64,000 bases of DNA from Mesorhizobium plurifarium (GTDB taxonomy: Bacteria > Pseudomonadota > Alphaproteobacteria > Rhizobiales > Rhizobiaceae). The position numbers and the translations under genes were made by a program. Of the stretch, positions 15,806-26,028 are shown piece after piece (position 1 is the first letter of the stretch; each line of letters starts with the position of its first letter). Location: contig CCNB01000046.1 of the NCBI GenBank assembly GCA_000824785.1, positions 220,183-284,182 on the forward strand. Direction: 5' to 3'. The notes beneath the pieces are model-generated. The model saw only the letters and a program-made list of their open reading frames with translations. It was not told the DNA's origin and made no database searches.

Positions 15806-16960
15806 ATGCGGACCGGTCTCACCTCTTCGGTGATCTTGCATGCGGTGGCGCTGGCCTTCGGGCTGTTCACGCTATCGTCGCCGCCGGCCATGCCTGCCTC
15901 CGACGTCGAGTCGGTGGCAGTCGACATCGTGCCGATGGAAGCCATCGCGCAGACGCTGCAGGGCGACAAGAAGGCGGTCATGCATGACAAGCCGGCGCCT
16001 GTTCCGACGAAGCGCCCGGATGTTGTTCCCAATGCCCAGAAAGTCGGCGAGAACACCGTCGACACCGACAAGCCGGTGACGGACGAAGCCAAGCCGAAGC
16101 CGGTCGACAAGACGGCGGCGCCGCCGCCCGCGCCGACGCCGACGGAGAAGCCCGCGGTCGAGGACGTGCCGAAGCCGCAGGAGAAGCCGAAGCCGACGCC
16201 CGCGACGGAAGTCGCGCCGACGCCGACGCCGAAGGAAGAGGTCAAGCCCGAGCCGGTCAAGCAGACCGAGCCGAAGCCGACGCCGGCCAAGGAACCGACG
16301 CCCGCGCCGCAGCCGGACAAGACCGCTGCTATCCAGAAGGAAGTGGTCAAGCCGGACGCAGTCGCCGAGGCGATCTCGCAGGATCAGCCGACCGAGGAAG
16401 CAAAGCTTCCGGATTCGGCGCCGGCGCCGGAAGCGCGGCCGAAGCCGCAGCCGGCGCAGGCCGAGAGCGCCAAGGCGCCGGATCGCAAGGACGCCGAAAA
16501 GCCGGTGAAGGAAGCCTCTTCCAAGAAGAAATCGGACGAGAAGCAGTTCAACGCCGACGAGATAACGGCCCTGCTCGACAAGCAGAAGCCGTCCGGCGGC
16601 GGCGCCAAGCGCTCGAGCCAGCAGGCCTCGCTCGGCGGCGAAAAGGATCAGGGCCAGAAGCTCTCCAGGTCGGAGCAAGGGGCGTTGGAGGACCAGCTCG
16701 GTGGTTGCTGGACCCTTCCGGTCGGCCTCGAAGGCTCCGAGAACTTCACCGTGGTCGTCCGTTTCAACCTGAATGCCTCCGGCAAGCTGGAGGGGCGCCC
16801 GACCGTCGAGAAGTCCAGCGGCAACCCCCAGTTCGACGCCAGCGCGGTTCGCGCCGTGCAGAAATGCGATGTCGCCGGGCTGCAGGTTCCCGCCGGAAAG
16901 CAAGACATCTGGTCTGACATTCGCGTCAACTTCGATCCGAGAGCGATGCTTGGCCTCTAA
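15806..16960 (+). CDS. tolA: Tol-Pal bridging protein TolA
   Basis: A 384-residue protein with one N-terminal membrane anchor (SSVILHAVALAFGLFTLSS, about residues 6-24), a very long Pro/Lys/Glu/Ala-rich periplasmic stalk (about residues 60-270, many PKPTP and EKPKP units) and a small C-terminal TonB/TolA domain. That domain includes GCWTLPVGLEGSENF and QFDASAVRAVQKC, whose cysteines may pair. It links the TolQR motor to Pal and TolB at the outer membrane. The stalk is proline-rich rather than the Ala/Lys helix of enterobacteria, consistent with an alphaproteobacterial TolA. Confidence 0.92.
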   Translation: MRTGLTSSVILHAVALAFGLFTLSSPPAMPASDVESVAVDIVPMEAIAQTLQGDKKAVMHDKPAPVPTKRPDVVPNAQKVGENTVDTDKPVTDEAKPKPVDKTAAPPPAPTPTEKPAVEDVPKPQEKPKPTPATEVAPTPTPKEEVKPEPVKQTEPKPTPAKEPTPAPQPDKTAAIQKEVVKPDAVAEAISQDQPTEEAKLPDSAPAPEARPKPQPAQAESAKAPDRKDAEKPVKEASSKKKSDEKQFNADEITALLDKQKPSGGGAKRSSQQASLGGEKDQGQKLSRSEQGALEDQLGGCWTLPVGLEGSENFTVVVRFNLNASGKLEGRPTVEKSSGNPQFDASAVRAVQKCDVAGLQVPAGKQDIWSDIRVNFDPRAMLGL

Positions 16961-17000
16961 GCCTGTGCGTCCAAAAAATCAGCAAGAGAAGCGAGAAGAC

Positions 17001-18314
17001 ATGAAAGCCATCCTCAAGCCGCTCCTGATGGTCGCCGCGATGGCGATGGGCATAAGTTCCGTCGCGATCCTGCCCGCCCAGGCAACTCTCGAGCTGAACG
17101 TCAACAAAGGCAATGTCGAGCCGATGCCGATCGCCATCCCTGACTTCCAGGGAGGGCTTGGCCCGCAGATATCGGAGATCGTCGCAGCCGATCTGAAACG
17201 CTCGGGACTGTTCGCGCCGATCGACAAGGCCGCCTTTGTCGAAAAGATCACGAATCCGGATGCCACGCCCCGTTTCGACGACTGGAAGGTCATCAACGCG
17301 CAGGCGCTGGTCACCGGCAGCGTGAGCAAGGAGGCGGATGGCCGCATCCGCGCCCAATACCGCCTGTGGGATATTTTCGGCAGCCAGCAGCTGGCCGGCG
17401 AGCAGTTTTTCGCCAACGACGCCAATCAACGCCGTGTCGCGCACATCATCGCCGATGCGATCTATGAAAAGATCACCGGCGAAAAGGGCTATTTCGATAC
17501 ACGCGTCGTCTTCGTCGACGAATCCGGCGCCAAGAACGCGCGCAAGAAGCGGCTCGCCATCATGGACCAGGACGGCGCCAATGTGCGCTATCTGTCGGAC
17601 GGCCGCTCGATCGTGCTGACGCCGCGCTTCTCGCCGAACCGGCAGGAAATCACCTACATGTCCTATGAAAGCGGGCAGCCGAAGGTCTATCTCCTGCAGA
17701 TCGAGACCGGACAGCGCGAGCTGGTCGGCAACTTCCCGGGCATGACGTTCGCGCCGCGCTTTTCGCCCGACGGGCAGAAGGTGATCATGAGCCTGCTGCG
17801 CGACGACGGCAACTCCAACATCTTCGCCATGGATTTGAGGAGCCGCTCGACGACGCGGCTGACCGACTCGACCGCCATCGACACCTCGCCCTCCTATTCG
17901 CCGGACGGCTCGCAGATCGTCTTCACCTCCGACCGTGGCGGCGGCAGCGGCCGCTCGCAGATCTACGTCATGGGCGCGGACGGCTCCAACCCGCACCGCA
18001 TCTCCTTCGGCGACGGCGTCTATTCGACACCGGTCTGGTCGCCGCGCGGCGACCTGATCGCCTTCACCAAGCAGAGCGGCGGCGAATTCCAGATCGGCGT
18101 CATGAAGACCGACGGCTCGGGCGAGCGCATCCTGTCCTCAGGTTTCCAGCAGGAGGGCCCGACCTGGGCGCCCAACGGCCGCGTCTTGATGTTCTTCCGC
18201 GACTCCGCCGGCGGCCCGAAGCTGGTTTCGGTCGATCTGACCGGCCGCAACGAGCAGCAGATTCCGACGGCGAACTATGCTTCGGACCCGGCTTGGTCGC
18301 CGTTGCTGGAGTGA
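17001..18314 (+). CDS. tolB: Tol-Pal periplasmic beta-propeller TolB
   Basis: A 437-residue periplasmic protein. Residues 1-31 are a signal peptide (ATG at 17001; in-frame upstream codons within tolA are ignored). An N-terminal alpha/beta domain (IPDFQGGLGPQISEIVAADL) is followed by a six-bladed beta-propeller with the repeated pattern PRFSPDGQ/PSYSPDGSQI. TolB binds Pal through the propeller and TolA through its N-terminus. It follows tolA by 40 bases. Downstream, pal is displaced by an intervening-sequence-like element. Confidence 0.97.
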   Translation: MKAILKPLLMVAAMAMGISSVAILPAQATLELNVNKGNVEPMPIAIPDFQGGLGPQISEIVAADLKRSGLFAPIDKAAFVEKITNPDATPRFDDWKVINAQALVTGSVSKEADGRIRAQYRLWDIFGSQQLAGEQFFANDANQRRVAHIIADAIYEKITGEKGYFDTRVVFVDESGAKNARKKRLAIMDQDGANVRYLSDGRSIVLTPRFSPNRQEITYMSYESGQPKVYLLQIETGQRELVGNFPGMTFAPRFSPDGQKVIMSLLRDDGNSNIFAMDLRSRSTTRLTDSTAIDTSPSYSPDGSQIVFTSDRGGGSGRSQIYVMGADGSNPHRISFGDGVYSTPVWSPRGDLIAFTKQSGGEFQIGVMKTDGSGERILSSGFQQEGPTWAPNGRVLMFFRDSAGGPKLVSVDLTGRNEQQIPTANYASDPAWSPLLE

Positions 18315-18330
18315 GGGGCGGGGCAGGAGA

Positions 18331-18784
18331 GGAATTGAAGAACTGATGAATTGAAGAATTGAAGAATGGAGAAAGAGGGCAATTACATCAAGCGCGCGAA
18401 GGATTTGGGAGTCTATAGGCGTGCTTATGCAGTTTCTCTTGACGTTCACAGAGCGACGCTCGTTTTTCCGAAAATCGAGCAATACGCGCTGGCGGACCAA
18501 ATGCGTCGATCCAGCAAGGCGATTTGCGCCAATCTCGCTGAGGGCTTTGCCAAGCAGACGCATTCCAGGCCAGAATTCGCACGGTTCATTTCGATGGCTC
18601 TGGGATCATGCAGCGAAATGGAAACGTGGATTTCTTACGCGTTCGATCTTGGTTACATCGCACAAACGCAGCGCGACGAATGGCTGCAAGCCTACGTTCA
18701 TATCTATGGAATGCTGGTGAATCTGCGGGAGAGGTTGAAGTGACCCTTTTCCTCAATTCTTCAATTCCTCAATTCTTCAGTTCC
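18331..18784 (+). mobile_element. Intervening-sequence-like element between tolB and pal
   Basis: Bases 18331-18362 and 18753-18784 form a 32-bp inverted repeat (29 of 32 identical, one further G-U pair) made of repeated GAATTGAAGAA-like units. They enclose a single gene for a four-helix-bundle protein. This is the architecture of the intervening sequences (IVS) found inside 23S rRNA of some bacteria: a stem closing on an open reading frame of this same family. Here it lies within the tol-pal cluster, not in rRNA. No transposase is present. Confidence 0.6.
18366..18743 (+). CDS. Four-helix-bundle protein (23S rRNA IVS-protein family)
   Basis: A 125-residue, almost wholly helical protein matching the four-helix-bundle/IVS family: VYRRAYAVSLDVHRAT, then FPKIEQYALADQMRRSSKA, ICANLAEGFAKQ and LGSCSEMETWISYAFDLGYI. 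Family members form pentamers with a positively charged pore, bind nucleic acid and include the Avd accessory proteins of diversity-generating retroelements; no reverse transcriptase is nearby. It is enclosed by a 32-bp inverted repeat. Base composition is less GC-rich than the neighbouring tol genes, which suggests transfer. Function in the host is unknown. Confidence 0.88.
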   Translation: MEKEGNYIKRAKDLGVYRRAYAVSLDVHRATLVFPKIEQYALADQMRRSSKAICANLAEGFAKQTHSRPEFARFISMALGSCSEMETWISYAFDLGYIAQTQRDEWLQAYVHIYGMLVNLRERLK

Positions 18785-18986
18785 CCTTTTCCACGGCTTG
18801 GTCGCGTTTTGGCCGTATTTCCGCCTACGGTCCGCGGGCATTGTCGATCTTGGTAAATGCGTGGATGCGTAACGGCCGAGGACGGCGGCCGAAACCAAAA
18901 ATTAACCGTGTTTCTTGAATGCCGGTTAACCCAAACGTGGTTACTGGGTGATCAACGAAATCACTCATATGCGAAGGAGAGGCGGC

Positions 18987-19493
18987 ATGGGCCGTATCGC
19001 AGCACTTACCAGAAACCCGGCGATGATTGCGCTGGTGGCGGCTCTCGCCATCACCGGTTGCGCCTCGAAGAAGACCCCGAACAGCGCGGCGGATCTCGGC
19101 CTCAACGGCGCCGGCGCCGCGACGCCGGGTTCGGCCCAGGATTTCACCGTCAATATCGGCGACCGCATCTTCTTCGACACCGATTCCTCGTCGATCCGCG
19201 CCGATGCGCAGACCACGCTGTCGCGTCAGGCGCAGTGGCTCAATCAGTATCGCCAGTACGCGATCGTCATCGAAGGCCATGCCGACGAGCGCGGCACGCG
19301 TGAGTACAATCTGGCGCTGGGCGCCCGCCGCGCCGCCGCCACGCGCGACTTCCTGGTCTCCAAGGGCGTCTCCGCCAGCCGCCTGAAGACGATCTCTTAC
19401 GGCAAGGAACGTCCGGTCGCGGTCTGCGACGATATCTCCTGCTGGTCGCAGAACCGCCGCGCCGTCACCACGCTTTCCGGCGCCGGCTCCTAA
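18987..19493 (+). CDS. pal: Peptidoglycan-associated lipoprotein Pal
   Basis: A 168-residue outer-membrane lipoprotein. The signal peptide ends in the lipobox AITGC (Cys at about residue 25), after which lipid is attached. The C-terminal OmpA-like domain (NIGDRIFFDTDSSSIRADAQ; IEGHADERGTREYNLALGAR) binds meso-diaminopimelate of peptidoglycan. The ATG at 18987 follows AAGGAGAG at ideal spacing and was chosen over upstream codons. Pal closes the Tol-Pal link to the cell wall. Confidence 0.96.
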   Translation: MGRIAALTRNPAMIALVAALAITGCASKKTPNSAADLGLNGAGAATPGSAQDFTVNIGDRIFFDTDSSSIRADAQTTLSRQAQWLNQYRQYAIVIEGHADERGTREYNLALGARRAAATRDFLVSKGVSASRLKTISYGKERPVAVCDDISCWSQNRRAVTTLSGAGS

Positions 19494-19560
19494 GGCCAGT
19501 CCCGCGGCCGCCGCTTGGCGTGACGCCGCAGGCGACAAAAATACAACATCGCAAAAATCA

Positions 19561-19586
19561 AAGGCGGCCGCAGGGCCGCCTTTTTC
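19561..19586 (+). terminator. Intrinsic terminator after pal
   Basis: AAGGCGGCC (19561-19569) pairs perfectly with GGCCGCCTT (19574-19582) around GCAG and is followed by a T run. It lies 67 bases past the pal stop and 125 bases before cpoB, so cpoB probably has its own promoter or depends on read-through. Confidence 0.85.
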
Positions 19587-19711
19587 ATTTGCGACACCTC
19601 GAAACAAAATTTGGCCGAAGTCTCGCGTCCTGCTATGAGCGCGAGGGCGCTTGCTCCCCCTGTTTTGATTTGGAAAGGCGCATCAGGCCAACACCCACCG
19701 CGAGAGACAGA

Positions 19712-20878
19712 ATGCATTTCAGAACGGTCCTGAGCGGCACGCTTGCGCTGCTGCTCGTATCAAGCCTCCCAAGCCTTGCCGCGTCGGCCAACGGCGCCGG
19801 GCAGGCCTCCGACAGTGGCTTCACCTTCCATCTGCCGACACTCGGCATCTTCGGCGACAAGAAGAAGCCGGAACCGGCGCAGATCGCGCAGGACAACAGC
19901 GGTGGCATGACCGGTCTGGAAGACCAGCTGCGCCAGTTGAACGGCAAGATCGAGGAGATGAATTTCCAGATCCTGCAAATGCAGGAACAGATCCGAAAGC
20001 AGCAGGAAGACAACGAGTTCCGCTTCCAGCAGCTCGAGGGCGGTGCGCAAGGCGGCGCCAAGCCGGCCGGGCAGAAGAAGTCGGAGGCCGCGCCCCAGGA
20101 CGGGAATGGCAACGGCGGCAGCACCAATCTCGGCGATGCCGGTACCGGGGATTCCGGCACCGGCGACGCCGGAACCGACAACAGCGTCGCCCAGGCCCCG
20201 GCGACGCAGGCGCCGGCCGACACCGGTGGGCAAGATGGCGGCGGCAAGACCGTCGGCGACGTGATCGTGGAATCGCAGACCGGCGATCCCGGCAAGCTGA
20301 TCACCGGCGCGCCGCCGAAGAATTTCGGCACCATCACCGTCGACAAGAACGGCAACGTGGTCAATGCCGAGACCGGTTCGCAAGCCAGCGCGCCGACGCA
20401 AGCTCCCGCGGCCACGGCAAACGCTCCTTCCGCCGAAACGCCGGCCAGGAAGAACAAGGCCGGCGGCACCGAAGTCGCGGCCCTGCCGTCGACCGACAAT
20501 CCCGACGAGCTCTATCGCAATTCCTACCAGTTCATCCTGTCGGGCGACTACCCGACCGCCGAGCAGGGTTTTCGCGACCATATTTCGCGCTTCCCTAAGG
20601 ACGCCAAGGCGGCGGACGCGCATTACTGGCTGGGCGAGTCGCTGCTCGGTCAGCAGAAATACCGTGACGCGGCGGAGGTCTTCCTCGCCGCCAGCAAGGA
20701 CTATCCGAAGGCCAAGAAGGCGCCCGACATGCTGCTCAAGCTCGGCGTTTCGCTGGTGGGCCTGAAGCAGAACGACGTGGCCTGCGCCACCTTCAACGAG
20801 ATCGGCAAGCGCTATCCCGACGTTTCCGGCACGCTCAAGGAACGCATCAAGCAGGAAAAGGCGCTGGCGGCGTGCTGA
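19712..20878 (+). CDS. cpoB: Tol-Pal coordinator of envelope constriction
   Basis: A 388-residue periplasmic protein (also called YbgF). A signal peptide (residues 1-26) is followed by a trimerising coiled coil (LEDQLRQLNGKIEEMNFQILQ, about residues 72-108). A long Gly/Thr/Ala-rich linker leads to a C-terminal TPR domain (NPDELYRNSYQFILSGDY; DAHYWLGESLLGQQKYRDAA). CpoB links peptidoglycan synthesis with Tol-Pal constriction. It is longer than the enterobacterial protein because of the linker. Its stop overlaps the tilS start by seven bases. Confidence 0.93.
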   Translation: MHFRTVLSGTLALLLVSSLPSLAASANGAGQASDSGFTFHLPTLGIFGDKKKPEPAQIAQDNSGGMTGLEDQLRQLNGKIEEMNFQILQMQEQIRKQQEDNEFRFQQLEGGAQGGAKPAGQKKSEAAPQDGNGNGGSTNLGDAGTGDSGTGDAGTDNSVAQAPATQAPADTGGQDGGGKTVGDVIVESQTGDPGKLITGAPPKNFGTITVDKNGNVVNAETGSQASAPTQAPAATANAPSAETPARKNKAGGTEVAALPSTDNPDELYRNSYQFILSGDYPTAEQGFRDHISRFPKDAKAADAHYWLGESLLGQQKYRDAAEVFLAASKDYPKAKKAPDMLLKLGVSLVGLKQNDVACATFNEIGKRYPDVSGTLKERIKQEKALAAC

Positions 20879-22254
20879 CGCCCGATACCAAAGACCGCCT
20901 TTTCTCAGACCTGGACTTTTCGAGCGGCGCCGTTGCAGCCGTATCCGGCGGCAGCGACTCGACCGCCCTTCTTCTCCTCCTCAAAGATCACCTCGACCGG
21001 ACCGCATCGGGCGCCAGGCTGCTCGCGGTGACGATCGATCACGGCTTGAGGCCGGACTCGGCTACCGAGGCGCGGCAGGTTGCCAGGTTCTGCGCCGAGC
21101 GCGGCATCATGCATCGCATTCTGGCCTGGCGCGGCGACAAGCCTGCGAGGGGTCTGCCTGCGGCGGCCCGCGAGGCGCGCTACGGGCTGCTGGCGCAAGC
21201 AGCAGGTGCCGAAGGCATCAAGCTGATCCTGACCGGCCACACCGCCGACGACCAGGCGGAGACGGTGCTGATGCGCCAGGCGCGCGACGATGACGGCCGC
21301 GGCCTCGCCGGCATGGCGCCCGCCACGCTGCACGACTGGCGGACATGGATCGTCCGGCCGCTGCTCGGCACAAGGCGCGCGGCGCTGCGCGACATGCTGC
21401 GGGCCCGCAATGTCGGCTGGATCGAGGACCCGACCAACATCGATATCCGCTTCGAGCGACCGCGCGTGCGGGCGAAGCTCGTGCAGGGCGAAGGCGAACG
21501 GCGCATCGCGGAAGCGCTGGCGCGGTCGCGCCAGGCGGCTTTCGCGCGCCAGGATATCGGTCGCCGCGCCGCCATGCTTGTCGGCGCGCTTGCCGACAGA
21601 CCAGGTCCAGGCCTCATCCGCCTCGATCGCGATTTCGCCGGGCAGGAGGATGGCGAAGCGGCCATCTATGCGTTGCGCATCCTTTTGGCCACCGTCGGCG
21701 GCGTGTCGTTCCTCGCCGATGAGGCGCGCTGCGCCGCGTTGCTTTCGCGCCTGCGGTTGAGGTCGCTTTGCGCCACATTGTCGCGGACGGTGGTCGATGC
21801 GCGGCGAACCGGCATTTTCCTCCGCCGCGAGAACCGCAACCTGCCCGCTGCCCTGCCGCCGTCGGACAACCAGCTTTGGGACAACCGGCGACGCGTCACT
21901 TTGAAAGAACGCATCACTTTGAAAGACAGGCCGGGCGACTTGGTGATCGCGCCACTGGGGTTCGCCGCCGCCAGGCAAGCGTCCTTGAGCGAGGATGTTC
22001 CGCAAAGCCTCTCACGCGCGGCGCGGGCCGCGGAGCCGGCGCTGTGGCGCGGTGGCGTGTGCCTTGATGCTGCTGGTGGCGATGCCGGCTCGCCGGCGAT
22101 CTCGATGGTTCCGGCGGTGGCCCCTTTCGCCCGCTTCCTGCCGGCCTTCGATCTTAAGCCCGCCGCCGCCATCGCGGCGCTTGTCGGCGCGCCGCCTTTG
22201 CCGGCGCCGCCATTCCTCGGCCATGATGGTGGCCGAGGGTGGGCGAAAGCTTAA
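20872..22254 (+). CDS. tilS: tRNA(Ile)-lysidine synthetase
   Basis: A 460-residue N-type ATP pyrophosphatase that modifies C34 of the CAU-anticodon isoleucine tRNA to lysidine so that it reads AUA. The PP-loop SGGSDSTALLLLL is near residue 25, followed by TIDHGLRPDSATEA, HTADDQAETVLMR (metal-binding Asp residues) and the IEDPTNIDIRFERPRVR segment. The C-terminal tRNA-binding domain is present but less conserved. The GTG start at 20872 overlaps the cpoB stop, a translational coupling also seen in other rhizobia. Confidence 0.95.
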   Translation: MLTPDTKDRLFSDLDFSSGAVAAVSGGSDSTALLLLLKDHLDRTASGARLLAVTIDHGLRPDSATEARQVARFCAERGIMHRILAWRGDKPARGLPAAAREARYGLLAQAAGAEGIKLILTGHTADDQAETVLMRQARDDDGRGLAGMAPATLHDWRTWIVRPLLGTRRAALRDMLRARNVGWIEDPTNIDIRFERPRVRAKLVQGEGERRIAEALARSRQAAFARQDIGRRAAMLVGALADRPGPGLIRLDRDFAGQEDGEAAIYALRILLATVGGVSFLADEARCAALLSRLRLRSLCATLSRTVVDARRTGIFLRRENRNLPAALPPSDNQLWDNRRRVTLKERITLKDRPGDLVIAPLGFAAARQASLSEDVPQSLSRAARAAEPALWRGGVCLDAAGGDAGSPAISMVPAVAPFARFLPAFDLKPAAAIAALVGAPPLPAPPFLGHDGGRGWAKA

Positions 22255-22358
22255 CCGATACATGCTGTTCTGCTTGGCAAGGGGAGGCGCTCTCCCTATG
22301 TTAGGCCCAAGCTTCTCCATCATCGCGGGTCCGTATGCGGGCCCCAACGGGACAATAG

Positions 22359-24293
<1,935 letters not shown>

Positions 24294-24313
24294 GAATTGG
24301 CTAGAGACAAGGA

Positions 24314-24340
24314 AACGCCGCGGGTGACCGCGGCGTTTTT
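24314..24340 (+). terminator. Intrinsic terminator of ftsH
   Basis: AACGCCGCGG (24314-24323) pairs with CCGCGGCGTT (24328-24337) around a GTGA loop and runs into T residues, 20 bases after the ftsH stop. Confidence 0.9.
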
Positions 24341-24380
24341 CGTTTGGGAGGTTGGTGATTGGCGAAAGCCGGTGTGACGG

Positions 24381-24409
24381 CCAATCTCCCCCCTCGTGGG
24401 GGAGATTGG
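24381..24409. repeat. Short palindrome of the C/G-rich intergenic repeat type
   Basis: CCAATCTCCCC and GGGGAGATTGG close a near-perfect hairpin with a short loop, followed by CCCCCTCTCGAG. It resembles the ends of the larger palindromic elements at 52093 and 54641 and is probably a partial copy. Confidence 0.5.
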
Positions 24410-24447
24410 CAGCGTCGGCGGCCGCGCTCCCCCTCTCGAGCTACAAC

Positions 24448-24483
24448 AAAAAGCCGGCGCACCTTGCGATGCGCGGGCTTTTT
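24448..24483 (-). terminator. Terminator of the short Cys-repeat gene
   Basis: AAAAAGCC... at 24448 and ...GGGCTTTTT ending at 24483 form a stem with an inner GCGCA/TGCGC pairing; it can act on either strand. The same loop sequence (CTTGCGATGCGC) recurs in the terminator at 25133, so gene and terminator were duplicated together. Confidence 0.8.
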
Positions 24484-24502
24484 CCGGAAGAGGCTAAGGC
24501 GT

Positions 24503-24955
24503 TCAGCTCTTCAGCTTGGCATTGCAGAGGCTGTAATAACCGCCGCCCTTCTGGATCCAGCGAAGGCCGTTCAACGTCCCCGCCTCCTTGTTGTCGTGGT
24601 AACCCTGCAGGCAGGTCTTCATCCGTGCCTTTGCGGGCTTTTCGGTCTTGAACTCGGCGGCGAGGGTGGTCGGGAATGTCACGCCCGCCGGCGCTACAGT
24701 GGGGGCGACCGCCGCGCTGGTTTCTTTTTTCGGCTGCTCAGCGGTTGCAGCCAAATCCGCGCTGACACTCTCCGCGGCGGACATCGCACATTTCTCCTTG
24801 CGGAAAGCGGCCCAGTCCATGCCGTTTAGAGTGCCGCCTTCCTTGGCCGCTCGATAGGTCTCGCCGCATTCCTTCATCGTCAGTGCGCTTGCAGGCGCGG
24901 CGGTCCAAGCGACCAATGCCGTCACAGCCAATGCTGTCAATTTCAAACTGAACAT
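24503..24955 (-). CDS. Secreted Cys-repeat protein, one-repeat form
   Basis: A 150-residue exported protein of unknown function. After a signal peptide (residues 1-24) comes one repeat of about 30 residues with the pattern M-x-E-C-x(3)-Y-x(2)-AK-x(2)-GTLNG-x(2)-W-x(2)-FRK-x(2)-C (TMKECGETYRAAKEGGTLNG). An Ala/Thr/Pro linker follows, then a conserved C-terminal module beginning with KARMKTCLQGYHDNKE and ending GGGYYSLCNAKLKS. Two cysteines per module suggest disulfide pairing in the periplasm. It is a tandem paralogue of the gene at 25189-26028. No family could be named. Confidence 0.8.
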   Translation of the reverse strand: MFSLKLTALAVTALVAWTAAPASALTMKECGETYRAAKEGGTLNGMDWAAFRKEKCAMSAAESVSADLAATAEQPKKETSAAVAPTVAPAGVTFPTTLAAEFKTEKPAKARMKTCLQGYHDNKEAGTLNGLRWIQKGGGYYSLCNAKLKS

Positions 24956-25132
24956 AAGACCCTCCTGAGTGACAGTAATCTCGACGCCCTTTGTATACCG
25001 TTTGTTCCTGTTATGTTCAATCGGAATTTTGCAACTACCGATAGGCCTGGCGGTTGCAGTGTGGGCGAATCGATCGTGCCCGCAGCTATGTCGACATGCA
25101 GATGCGAGGAAGGCCGCAGGCTCCTAGCCTGC

Positions 25133-25167
25133 AAAAAAGCCCGCGCATCTTGCGATGCGCAGGCCTT
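25133..25167 (-). terminator. Terminator of the three-repeat Cys gene
   Basis: AAAAAAGCCCGCGCA (25133-25147) pairs with TGCGCAGGCCTTTT-like sequence across a CTTGCGA loop, just downstream of the minus-strand gene at 25189. The loop and inner stem match the terminator at 24448. Confidence 0.75.
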
Positions 25168-25188
25168 TTCTCTTCGATAATTCGGCGA

Positions 25189-26028
25189 TCAGCTCTTCAG
25201 CTTGGCGTTGCAGAGACTGTAAAAGCCACCGCCCTTCTGGATCCACTTCAGGCCGTTCAGCGTGTTGGCATCCTTGTTGGCGTAGTACTGCTCGAGGCAG
25301 GTATGCATGCGGCCCTTGGCCGGGGTCTCGGTGGCGAATTTCGGCGAGATCGCCTTCGGGAAGGTCACGCCCTTCGGCGCGGCGACTGACGGTTTCGCCG
25401 GCTCGCTGGTATAGGTGGCTTCCGACGGCGCCGGCACGGTGTCGTCATCGTCGGCGCCGGCGCCGCACTCGGCCTTGCGGAAGTCGTTCCACTTCATGCC
25501 GTTCAGCTTGTTGGCGGTCTTGGCAGCCTGGTACTTGGTGCTGCACTCGGCCATGGTCAGGCCCTTGCCGCCGTCGGCAGCGGCGGTCGAAGTCTTGGTT
25601 GTCGCAGCCGGGGCGGCGGCAGCCGCGGCGGTTGCGCCAGGACCGCACTCGGCCTTGCGGAAGTCGTTCCACTTCATGCCGTTGAGCGTGCCGGCGGATT
25701 TTGCAGCCTGGTATTTGGCGCTGCACTCCTTGGAGCTCAGGCCCTTGGCTGCGTCATCGGCAGCGGCGGCCGTCTTTGCCTTCTTGGTCGTCTTGGTGTC
25801 GGCGGCCTTCGTATCGGTCGCCGCCTTGGTGTCGGTCGCGGCGGAGGCATCGCTGCCGCACTGCGCCTTGCGGAACTGGTTCCAGGTCTGGCCGGCGAGC
25901 GTTCCAGCATCCTTGGCCGCGTTATACTTGGTGCTGCACTCGGCCATGGTCAGCGCGTTGGCCGGTGCCGCCATGAACAAGGTTGCGACGGCGAGACCCG
26001 TCAAAGCTGCAAGTCTATGAATAAGCAT
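25189..26028 (-). CDS. Secreted Cys-repeat protein, three-repeat form
   Basis: A 279-residue exported protein. The signal peptide (MLIHRLAALTGLAVATLFMA) is followed by three copies of the about 30-residue repeat with two cysteines each (TMAECSTKYNAAKDAGTLAG; SSKECSAKYQAAKSAGTLNG; TMAECSTKYQAAKTANKLNG). They are separated by Ala/Thr/Lys linkers containing a small internal tandem (TDTKA). The C-terminal module (GRMHTCLEQYYANKDANTLN to the LCNAKLKS end) is nearly identical to that of the paralogue at 24503. Function unknown; the even cysteine number suggests disulfide-bonded periplasmic repeats. The pair has been placed between ftsH and glmM, which are usually adjacent in rhizobia. Confidence 0.8.
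   Translation of the reverse strand: MLIHRLAALTGLAVATLFMAAPANALTMAECSTKYNAAKDAGTLAGQTWNQFRKAQCGSDASAATDTKAATDTKAADTKTTKKAKTAAAADDAAKGLSSKECSAKYQAAKSAGTLNGMKWNDFRKAECGPGATAAAAAAPAATTKTSTAAADGGKGLTMAECSTKYQAAKTANKLNGMKWNDFRKAECGAGADDDDTVPAPSEATYTSEPAKPSVAAPKGVTFPKAISPKFATETPAKGRMHTCLEQYYANKDANTLNGLKWIQKGGGFYSLCNAKLKS

Noticed and set aside
18366..18743. Avd accessory protein of a diversity-generating retroelement
   Set aside because: The fold family is the same, but no reverse transcriptase, template repeat or variable-repeat target gene is present nearby.
24503..26028. Cys-repeat proteins as metallothioneins or antimicrobial peptides
   Set aside because: Only two cysteines per about 30 residues, with conserved Trp, Tyr and Gly instead of Cys clusters, and the proteins are too long.
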